Assembly: GCA_964370815.1 (NCBI GenBank)
Contig: CAYJKQ010000007.1
Span: 90,421 to 154,420, forward strand
Length of the DNA stretch: 64,000 bases
Source of the DNA: UBA12087 sp964370815
GTDB taxonomy: Bacteria; Chloroflexota; Anaerolineae; Anaerolineales; Villigracilaceae
Direction of reading: 5' to 3'
Under the pieces are notes generated by a model. That model had not been told where the DNA came from and did no database searches. It saw nothing but the letters and a program-made list of their open reading frames with translations. Below are positions 1 to 6,653 of the stretch, in pieces. Both the position numbers and the translations under genes were made by a program. Position 1 is the stretch's first letter. The number at the start of each line of letters is the position of its first letter.

Positions 1-1647
1 GCGCAGCAAGGCTTCTGCAGCCAGGGCGTTCCCGCTTGGGGTGGCATTGTCCTGCAGATCTTTCGGACGGATCAGCAACTTTTCAGAATCCAGAGCCGTA
101 TCAAAGAAGCCGCCAGCCGGATCGCTGAAGCGCACCAGCATTTCTTCAGCCAGGTTGCAGGCTTCCGTGAACCAGCGCTGGTTGAAATCGCCCTGGTAAA
201 GTTCGAGCAGTCCCAGGATCAGAGCTGCATGATCTTCCAGGAAGACTTCCTGCCCGCTCTGACCGAGACGCCAACTGCGGCGCAATTTGCCATCCTTCCG
301 CAGGGAAGTCAACAGAAAATCCGCATTCCGGCTGGCAATTTGAAGATAGGCAGCGTTATTGAAAACGCGCCCGGCTTCAGCAAAAGCGGAAAGCATGAGA
401 CCATTCCAGGCTGTCAGAACTTTGTCATCCGTACCCGGGCGGATACGTTTTTCCCGGGCGGACAACAGCCTGGTGTGACAATCTGTCAACTTTTCGGAAA
501 CCTGATCGGGGGTTAAACCAAACAGGCTGGTCAGGGTGGTGTCATCAACTGCACGCTGGAGGACGATCTTTCCCTCCCAATTCCCCGCCGCCTGGATGCC
601 ATAAGCGCGTTCGAAAAAAGGACTGGCTTCACCAAGAGTGCTGCGCAACTCATCCAGGCTCCAGGTATAGAACTTGCCTTCTTCACCTTCCGAATCAGCA
701 TCCAGGCTGGAATAAAAACCGCCCTGCGGAGAAAGCATCTCGCGCACTACAAACCCAAGCGTTTCCTCAACCACCTGCCGGAAGAATGGCTGGCGGCTGA
801 TCTGCCAGGCATGCAGATAAACACGTGCCAGCTGGGCATTGTCATAGAGCATCTTTTCAAAATGAGGAACGAGCCAGGTGTTATCGGTGGAATAACGCGA
901 AAAACCGCCGCCGACCACATCATACATACCCCCTTGTGACATGGCACGCAGTGTGTGCAAAGCAGGTTTGAGTGCTTCCGGCTGATCCGCCAGGTGGCGG
1001 TGCAGAAGAAATTCGATGGTCATCGCTTGTGGGAACCTGGGAGCTGTTCCCCAGCCGCCATGCTGCCGATCATAATTCGCGACCAGGTTGGTCAGGGCAG
1101 AATCCAGGGTTTCAGGTTCAAAAGACCCCGCTGGTGATTCCTGTTCGGAGCGCTGTTTCAGGTGCAGGCTGATCTGTTGAGCAGAGCTGGTGACCTCTGT
1201 GCGCCGCTTCTGCCAGGCATCCGATAGATATAGCAGAAGCTCCTTAAAGGCTGGCAACCCATGCCTGCTGACAGGGGGAAAGTAGGTGCCACCATAGAAG
1301 GGTTCAAGGTCGGGGGTCAGGAAGACGGTCATCGGCCAGCCACCCTGTCCGGTCAGAGACACGACTGCTGCCATGTAGATGCTGTCCAGGTCGGGGCGTT
1401 CCTCGCGGTCGACCTTGATGCTGATGAAGCCTGCCTGCAGGATGGCGGCTATTTCCGGGTCTTCAAAAGATTCGTGCGCCATGACATGGCACCAGTGACA
1501 GGCAGCATAACCGATGCTCAGGAAAATGGGCTTGTCTTCACGACGGGCTTTTTGCAGGGCTTCCGCACCCCAGGGATACCAGTCGACCGGGTTGTTGGCG
1601 TGCTGGACGAGATAGGGGGAGTTCTGGTTTGCGAGATGATTGGGCAT
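1..1647 (-). CDS. DUF255 thioredoxin-domain protein (YyaL/SSP411 family), 3' end outside window
   Basis: The frame is open from the ATG at 1647 to base 1, giving 549 codons with no stop, so the C-terminus lies outside the window. The N-terminus opens with MPNHLANQNSPYLVQHANNP and then carries the family's CHWCHVM redox motif (a CxxC followed by His) around residue 50. Further on are GGWPMTVFLTPD, YGGTYFPP and, in the alpha-helical part, VGGGFSRYSTD and PHFEKMLYDNAQL, all typical of this family. Known members pair an N-terminal thioredoxin fold with a six-hairpin glycosidase-like C-terminal domain. Their biochemical role is poorly defined, although a redox or sugar-related role has been suggested. 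Nothing in the neighbourhood narrows it. Identification is firm; function is not. Confidence 0.93.
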   Translation of the reverse strand, partial: MPNHLANQNSPYLVQHANNPVDWYPWGAEALQKARREDKPIFLSIGYAACHWCHVMAHESFEDPEIAAILQAGFISIKVDREERPDLDSIYMAAVVSLTGQGGWPMTVFLTPDLEPFYGGTYFPPVSRHGLPAFKELLLYLSDAWQKRRTEVTSSAQQISLHLKQRSEQESPAGSFEPETLDSALTNLVANYDRQHGGWGTAPRFPQAMTIEFLLHRHLADQPEALKPALHTLRAMSQGGMYDVVGGGFSRYSTDNTWLVPHFEKMLYDNAQLARVYLHAWQISRQPFFRQVVEETLGFVVREMLSPQGGFYSSLDADSEGEEGKFYTWSLDELRSTLGEASPFFERAYGIQAAGNWEGKIVLQRAVDDTTLTSLFGLTPDQVSEKLTDCHTRLLSAREKRIRPGTDDKVLTAWNGLMLSAFAEAGRVFNNAAYLQIASRNADFLLTSLRKDGKLRRSWRLGQSGQEVFLEDHAALILGLLELYQGDFNQRWFTEACNLAEEMLVRFSDPAGGFFDTALDSEKLLIRPKDLQDNATPSGNALAAEALLR

Positions 1648-1726
1648 ATTAGATCCAGGGTTTGTTCAATATTGAATTAATTCTGGATTATAGCCTTAAA
1701 GCCCCCGTATTTTTGTCAGTCCGGAT

Positions 1727-4018
1727 TTAACGCTTATCTTTATTTTGTTTATCCAGATACATTCTTACGTCGGCTTGTTTGAGCGTTTCTTCAAGAGAAC
1801 CAACTTGTTCCAGTGTACTTGTTCCCAGTGATAGGCGGATTGAAGCATTGGCAGGGTCAGAATTACTGCCTTGGATTTTGTCTTTAATACGCTCGATCGC
1901 TTTTTCTGATATAGCAGCGCTGGTGGAAGGCATCAGTATGGCAAACTCATCCCCGCCGATCCGGGCAACGATGTCTTCAGACCTGAAACTGGCTAACAGG
2001 ATCTTTGCAGTCTGTTTCAGCATCTCGTCTCCAGCCAGGTGACCTTTTCCATCATTGATCACTTTTAGACCATCCACATCAGCCATAATGATACTGACAG
2101 GAAATTGACGCCCGCGTTCGAGCCGGTTGATGGCATCATCAAAATACGCTCGATTATAGAGACCGGTCAAGCCATCATGGGTACTTAAATAGGTCAGTTT
2201 GACCTCATGCTTCCGGCGTTCGGTAATGTCAACCAATGTTACGATCACCCTGGAGAAATCGTGCTCGTAACCGGGCTGTACCGACCAGCTCATACTGATC
2301 TCGATCCGTTGACCGTCCAGGGTTTGATTGACGGTATCCTGATAGAGTACCAGCTTTTCTTCTGCCAGGGCGACCAGTTCCTCCTGGAAAAAGTTATAAG
2401 ATTCATCACAAAAGATCAATTGGAGATTACTTATCAAGTCTGCTTTGTTCCTGGCTCTAAAAAGCGTCACCGTTGCGTTGTTTACATCCAGGATCTTAAT
2501 TTTGGCTGCACATTGCAGAACTACTTCCGGGTTGGAAGCCAGAAAAGTTTGAAAATCTGTTACACCTCGTTGCCTGTAAGAATCCAGGATCTGCTTTGCT
2601 CCGGAAAAATCTTCTTCCCACAAAGAAACAGGAGATTCTTCAAACAAGCGGTAGTAGCGTTCATTACTCATATTTAAAGAATCATCCGCTCTTTTGCGGT
2701 GAATGGTCTGGGCAACCTGGGACGAGATGAATTTAAAAAGATCCATATTATCTTGATTAAAACGAGCATTTTGCGAATAGCTTTGGGCTACCATGACACC
2801 AATGATCTCATCCTCCACTTTGAGTGGAACTCCCAGCCAATCCAGGGGTTGGGTTCCCACCAGTTCCACCTCGCCTCTTTTGATGAGATCGTCGATGACC
2901 TGTGTATTGGCGAGCAGAGCTTCCCCCCTGCGCAGGACATAGCCGGTTAGACCCCGCCCCGGTTCCTTGTCAGAATCAGAAGGCTTTTCGTCATATTGAT
3001 CGACATGATATGGGAAACTGATCCGATCAGTTATCGGGTCATGAAGTGCGATGTAGAAATTTTCAACGGAGATCAACTCTCCGAGGATGGTGTGTATGGA
3101 TCCATACAGCTCATCCATATTTTTGGCGGATATGGCTGCCTGTGAGATCTTGTAAATGGCATTTTGGATCTTTTGGGATTGCTTATGTTGGACGATATCC
3201 AGTTCCAAACCCTGCATTGAGCGTTGTAATTGACCAGCCATAAGATTGAATGTACCCGCCAGTTCACCCAACTCATCCTGGCTGCGCACTGGAATGGTCT
3301 GGTCAAAATTACCGCTGCCCAATCGCCTGGCGCCGATCATCAGATCATTTATCGGCGAGGTAATTTTGCGTGCCAGCCAGCCCCCCAGCAGGAATGAGAG
3401 TGGAATTGAAACCAAGAAGATTGCTGCCGCGATTTGACGAGACTTTGTTTCCAGGGCGATGACGCTGGCGGCATTAATGTCGATACCCAGGACACCATCC
3501 AGGTTGCGGAACTGGTCGTAAATGGGTGCATAACCGCTAAAATATGTACCTGCCGAATTAGTATATAAGCTATCTTCAACATAAACCCTGGAGATGGCTG
3601 TCAAATGTTCATAGAGTTCCGGGTGGGGATGTAAATACTCCTGACCTACAGTGAAATCCACGTCCTTATCATCAGCCACTACATAGACCAGGCTCCCATC
3701 TTCCAATTGCCGAAGAGTGAAAATTCGCTCAATGATGGGGACTGTTTCCTGGATGGTTTTTAATCGCAGGGATATGGAGCGATAAAACGAAGTGTTTTCG
3801 TCCTCGGGCAAACGGATCATGGAATGATAACCTCCGTCCACCAGGGGTGTGGAAAAACTTAAAATATCATGCAAGCGCTCCTGGATCGCCAGGCGTTGCG
3901 CTGTATGTAATTGCCAGTATAAACCAAACGTCATTATCCCGGCGACGATCAGGATCGAGATCGAATTTGCCAGGGTTAACTTTGTGCTTAATTTCCTTCT
4001 ATTTTTAGAAATATTCAT
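1727..4018 (-). CDS. membrane sensor diguanylate cyclase (extracellular sensor-HAMP-GAF-PAS-GGDEF)
   Basis: This 763-residue protein should make cyclic di-GMP from two GTP. Reading from the N-terminus: a membrane segment near residues 15-35, an extracytoplasmic Cache-like sensor to about 195, a second membrane segment (IAAAIFLVSIPLSFLLGG), a HAMP linker, a GAF domain (about 295-440), a PAS-like domain (about 455-590) and a C-terminal GGDEF domain. The active-site GGDEF is intact at about residues 688-692. It is preceded at exactly five residues by RSED, which fits the RxxD inhibitory I-site, so product feedback is expected. No EAL or HD-GYP domain is fused. The HD-GYP protein at 58116 and the c-di-GMP riboswitch at 28783 are plausible partners in one signalling network. 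The signal sensed is unknown. Confidence 0.93.
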   Translation of the reverse strand: MNISKNRRKLSTKLTLANSISILIVAGIMTFGLYWQLHTAQRLAIQERLHDILSFSTPLVDGGYHSMIRLPEDENTSFYRSISLRLKTIQETVPIIERIFTLRQLEDGSLVYVVADDKDVDFTVGQEYLHPHPELYEHLTAISRVYVEDSLYTNSAGTYFSGYAPIYDQFRNLDGVLGIDINAASVIALETKSRQIAAAIFLVSIPLSFLLGGWLARKITSPINDLMIGARRLGSGNFDQTIPVRSQDELGELAGTFNLMAGQLQRSMQGLELDIVQHKQSQKIQNAIYKISQAAISAKNMDELYGSIHTILGELISVENFYIALHDPITDRISFPYHVDQYDEKPSDSDKEPGRGLTGYVLRRGEALLANTQVIDDLIKRGEVELVGTQPLDWLGVPLKVEDEIIGVMVAQSYSQNARFNQDNMDLFKFISSQVAQTIHRKRADDSLNMSNERYYRLFEESPVSLWEEDFSGAKQILDSYRQRGVTDFQTFLASNPEVVLQCAAKIKILDVNNATVTLFRARNKADLISNLQLIFCDESYNFFQEELVALAEEKLVLYQDTVNQTLDGQRIEISMSWSVQPGYEHDFSRVIVTLVDITERRKHEVKLTYLSTHDGLTGLYNRAYFDDAINRLERGRQFPVSIIMADVDGLKVINDGKGHLAGDEMLKQTAKILLASFRSEDIVARIGGDEFAILMPSTSAAISEKAIERIKDKIQGSNSDPANASIRLSLGTSTLEQVGSLEETLKQADVRMYLDKQNKDKR

Positions 4019-4090
4019 TCATGTACGCATTGGTAGTGCAATAAATTACGGATAACCAGGCTTGTTAAGATAAGAAAACAACCGAAATGC

Positions 4091-4960
4091 CTAGCCTTCC
4101 ACGGTTGGCAAGAACCAGAATTTATACAATGTGTCCAGGGTGCCGTCCTGTTCCATGTCTTTCAAGGTTGCATTGATCAACCCCAGCAACTCCGGGGTGT
4201 TCTGCTGGGTGGCAATCCCCAATCCAACCTGCGAAAGGTAGTTGATCTCGCCAGCCTGGTCTGTGACGATCTGGATGTTCGACCGATTGTCTTTGATATA
4301 AGCCAGGGTGTTGAGATAGTCGTTAAAAATCACATCCACCCGCCCAACTTCCAGGTCCAATAACGAGGTATCTGTATTCTTATACTCCACGATCTCCAGG
4401 TTGATGCCTTGCGCAGCCAGTTCCTGGGCTATTTTTGCGCCGGTGGCGCCTATCTTGACGCCAACTCTTCGACCTGCCAGGTCTTGAACTGTCTTGATCT
4501 GCATTTGTTGCCCGGGCAGGGCGACCATTACCAGGCCGCTATCCAGATAAGGTTGAGAGAAATCGACCAATTTTTCCCGGTCAACGGTGATGTGCATGGC
4601 GGCGATGATCATATCCACCTTGTGATCCTGCAGAGCCGGGATCAGGTTTGCAAAGTTCATTTCCACTACAGTCATGGTTACACCCAGGTGATCGGCAATC
4701 TGACCAGCCAGGTCAAGGTCGAACCCGATCAGAGCATCTGTGGCAGGGTCGTGAAAAACGAAAGGTTTGGTAATGGCTGTGCCAACGATCAGCACTCCCC
4801 TGTTTCGGATCTGTGCCAGGCTGGACAGTGAACTCTGGGTTGGATCATCCGAAGGAGAAAGTGCCGGTTCGGGAGTGGTCGATCTGCTGCACCCAAGCAG
4901 GGTTATCAGCAAGATGACAGCTGATAGAACGAATGGCAGGGATTTTGTGAGCGATTTCAT
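4091..4960 (-). CDS. ABC transporter solute-binding lipoprotein, family 3 (amino-acid type)
   Basis: A 289-residue extracellular binding protein. The signal peptide ends in a lipobox (LLGC, Cys at about 24), so the mature protein should be lipid-anchored. A Ser/Thr/Pro-rich spacer follows. The periplasmic-binding-protein type 3 fold then shows as GFDLDLAGQIADHLG, PALQDHKVDMIIAAM, DFSQPYLDSGLVM and GRRVGVKIGATG. These proteins usually deliver polar amino acids to a permease/ATPase pair. No transporter subunits are encoded next to it, so it may serve a distant permease or act as a sensor protein. The ligand cannot be read from the sequence. An AAGGGAG ribosome site just upstream supports the ATG at 4960. 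It follows the diguanylate cyclase on the same strand after a 72-bp gap. Confidence 0.9.
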   Translation of the reverse strand: MKSLTKSLPFVLSAVILLITLLGCSRSTTPEPALSPSDDPTQSSLSSLAQIRNRGVLIVGTAITKPFVFHDPATDALIGFDLDLAGQIADHLGVTMTVVEMNFANLIPALQDHKVDMIIAAMHITVDREKLVDFSQPYLDSGLVMVALPGQQMQIKTVQDLAGRRVGVKIGATGAKIAQELAAQGINLEIVEYKNTDTSLLDLEVGRVDVIFNDYLNTLAYIKDNRSNIQIVTDQAGEINYLSQVGLGIATQQNTPELLGLINATLKDMEQDGTLDTLYKFWFLPTVEG

Positions 4961-5269
4961 GGTTCTCCCTTCCCACTGAAGGTCTTTTTTTAAGAATTAC
5001 CACAACCAGCCTTTGTTCCCAGGGTCTGGAAGGCAGTTGTCAGACAATAATCTTAGGTTATTGTATTATACAGTCATAAATACCAAAGCGACGGCTATCT
5101 TACTGTACAGAATTGTTATTAAAAACAGAAACCTCCCTATAGTCCAGCGTACTATTGGCGGCCCTTGGCTCTGCATGCTGTTAGCAGAGGAAAGTCCCGC
5201 GTGCTCTTGGCGGGAAAGTTTGGATAAGAGATAGTTGTGCCTGGGTGGAACCTTCGGGACGATCTACAC
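4961..5269. other. intergenic region with dispersed-repeat fragments
   Basis: No credible gene. Bases 5190-5220 hold an inverted copy of the roughly 30-base core found again at 46718-46748 and 46914-46944. Bases 5251-5264 hold only the right arm of the CGTCCCGAAGG hairpin family. The region separates the divergent binding-protein gene and the polymerase operon. Confidence 0.7.
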
Positions 5270-5298
5270 TTGACGTTCGAACAAATGTTCTATATAAT
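5270..5298 (+). promoter_or_regulatory. sigma70-like promoter of the polymerase operon
   Basis: TTGACG at 5270-5275, then a 17-bp spacer, then TATAAT at 5293-5298. Transcription would start near 5305, three bases before the ATG at 5308. The spacer contains the SOS-like box. No Shine-Dalgarno sequence is present, so a leaderless message is predicted. Confidence 0.8.
5278..5291. promoter_or_regulatory. LexA/SOS-type operator (GAAC-N4-GTTC)
   Basis: CGAACAAATGTTCT matches the Gram-positive LexA (DinR) consensus CGAACATATGTTCG at 12 of 14 positions, with both GAAC/GTTC half-sites perfect. It lies entirely between the -35 and -10 of the operon promoter, where a bound repressor would block RNA polymerase. 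That this organism's LexA uses this motif is inferred. Confidence 0.65.
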
Positions 5299-5307
5299 CT
5301 CTACGAA

Positions 5308-5730
5308 ATGTCTATCTGGAAACGTTTGCTTACACTGTTGCGATCTAAAAGGGATGCGGGATCACACTATTATGAATTGGATGAAAACCTGCACACGGCA
5401 CTGGTGGATATCGCCCATCAGGAGCAGCGCCCCGCCCGCGAAATTCAAGCCGATCTATTGGCAGCCGGCCTGGCACGGCGTGACACCCATGCGGGATTCT
5501 GGCAGTGCTGGCAGTCCCTTTCACCGCGCCAGCAGGATATTGCCGCTTTTACCTGCCTGGGCTATACCAACCGCCAGATAGCTTTCAAACTGGAGCTGGC
5601 TCCGGACACCGTCAAGGGCTATGTGCGCCAGGTTCTGATCAAATTCCAGTTACACAGCAAGGCAGAATTGCGCCTGCAACTGAAGAGCTGGGATTTCAGC
5701 CAGTGGGGTCCCCGCTCCCAGTACGGGTAG
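5308..5730 (+). CDS. small LuxR/GerE-type DNA-binding protein with RHH-like N-terminus
   Basis: A 140-residue protein starting MSIWKRLLTLL. Residues of about 25-60 (YYELDENLHTALVDIA, REIQADLLAAGLA) resemble a ribbon-helix-helix unit. The C-terminal part (LSPRQQDIAAFTCLGYTNRQ, ELAPDTVKGYVRQVLIKF) is a LuxR/GerE helix-turn-helix. There is no receiver domain and no autoinducer-binding domain. The ATG at 5308 is chosen over an in-frame upstream codon at 5245 because the promoter -10 ends at 5298, so 5245 would lie outside the transcript. It is the first gene of the operon that continues with the RecA-like protein, the 87-residue protein and the family-B polymerase. It may be an autoregulator of that operon; its target is unknown. 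Confidence 0.8.
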   Translation: MSIWKRLLTLLRSKRDAGSHYYELDENLHTALVDIAHQEQRPAREIQADLLAAGLARRDTHAGFWQCWQSLSPRQQDIAAFTCLGYTNRQIAFKLELAPDTVKGYVRQVLIKFQLHSKAELRLQLKSWDFSQWGPRSQYG

Positions 5731-5831
5731 GGGCAGGGGAGCCCCCCACTTGTGGCGCCTCCATGAGACCGGACCCTTATACACCCCATGGGGGGGTGGG
5801 TTTAGTTTTCCAGAAGTGCCAGGATAGGTAT

Positions 5832-6374
5832 ATGTTTATCACAACCCTGCAACCCAAGAATATCGAACCCATGACCGGCAGATGGATCCTGCTGGTCGGC
5901 GCGCGCAGCCTGAACACCAGCCTGCTGACTGCCATTGCCCGCCTCGGGGAGCGTACGCCCGTGCGTGTCCTGGACGGTGGCAACCGTTTCAATGCCTACA
6001 CGGTGGCACGCGCCGCGCGCGGCCGCCCGGAGACCCTGGAGCGCATCACGGTTTCGCGCGCCTTCACCTGCTACCAGGCTCACTCCCTGCTGGAAAGCAC
6101 CCCGGCCAACCCATTCCCCTTTATCGTCCTGGATCTGCTCAATACCTTTTACGACGAATCTGTCCAGGCGGGGGAACGCAAACGACTGCTGAAGATCTGC
6201 ATCAGTCACCTGGAGCGGCTGGAAGTCACCTCCGGGGGGGTGGTCAGCATACACCCGCCAGCTGTCCCCAGCCAGACCGCCGTGGAACTGCTTGAACTGC
6301 TGCAGGCCTCGGCTGGCGAGTCTATCTATGTCCAACCGGAGGCTGCGGCTGTGCAGCCCATACGGTTGTTCTGA
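5832..6374 (+). CDS. RecA/Rad51-fold-like protein lacking a Walker A motif
   Basis: A 180-residue protein. Its layout follows the RecA/RadB core: a hydrophobic strand and loop (WILLVGARSLNTS, residues 18-30) where the P-loop should be, then VLDGGNRFNAYTVARAARG (46-64), ERITVSRAFTCYQAHSLLE (70-88) and a Walker-B-like strand FPFIVLDLLNTF (95-106). The GxxxxGK[ST] signature is absent: there is no Lys-Thr/Ser at positions 23-30, so ATP hydrolysis is doubtful. ImuA and SulA-like RecA relatives in mutasome cassettes lose ATPase motifs in a comparable way. It sits 101 bp after the LuxR-type gene and 15 bp before the 87-residue gene. A longer in-frame start at 5505 is rejected because it would overlap most of the preceding gene. 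The role is inferred: a polymerase accessory or filament-interacting factor. Confidence 0.7.
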   Translation: MFITTLQPKNIEPMTGRWILLVGARSLNTSLLTAIARLGERTPVRVLDGGNRFNAYTVARAARGRPETLERITVSRAFTCYQAHSLLESTPANPFPFIVLDLLNTFYDESVQAGERKRLLKICISHLERLEVTSGGVVSIHPPAVPSQTAVELLELLQASAGESIYVQPEAAAVQPIRLF

Positions 6375-6389
6375 AAGCGAGGCATCATT

Positions 6390-6653
6390 ATGGGACGTAC
6401 CCTTCCTTCCGCAACCCAGGTCTTCCTGCAAGAGGAGGCCGCTTTTTCCCGCTTCCGGCGCGCCCTGCGCCGCTCGGACCAGTTGGCTTTGGATGACCTG
6501 TTCAGCAGTGCCCGCCAGCACCTGGCCGCATCACAATATGCCTCGCACGCCCTGCCCTTCGAAGTCTTCCTGCTCTCCATGCTGCTGGAGGAACATAAGG
6601 AGGTGGTGCGCTTGCGCCAGTTGGTGGAAGAGTTTCTCTCCCGAAAGCCATGA
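6390..6653 (+). CDS. 87-residue helical protein of the polymerase operon
   Basis: I do not recognise the family. The protein is short, soluble and charged, with predicted helices throughout (FLQEEAAFSRFRRALRRSDQ, EVVRLRQLVEEFLSRKP) and no cysteines or signal peptide. Its last four bases overlap the start of the polymerase gene (ATGA at 6650-6653), which implies translational coupling and roughly matched production. That coupling makes a polymerase subunit or adaptor the most reasonable guess. Confidence 0.75.
   Translation: MGRTLPSATQVFLQEEAAFSRFRRALRRSDQLALDDLFSSARQHLAASQYASHALPFEVFLLSMLLEEHKEVVRLRQLVEEFLSRKP

Noticed and set aside
5505..5831. Longer start for the RecA-like gene
   Set aside because: Would overlap most of the LuxR-type gene, and the added residues have no conserved pattern; the ATG at 5832 fits the operon.
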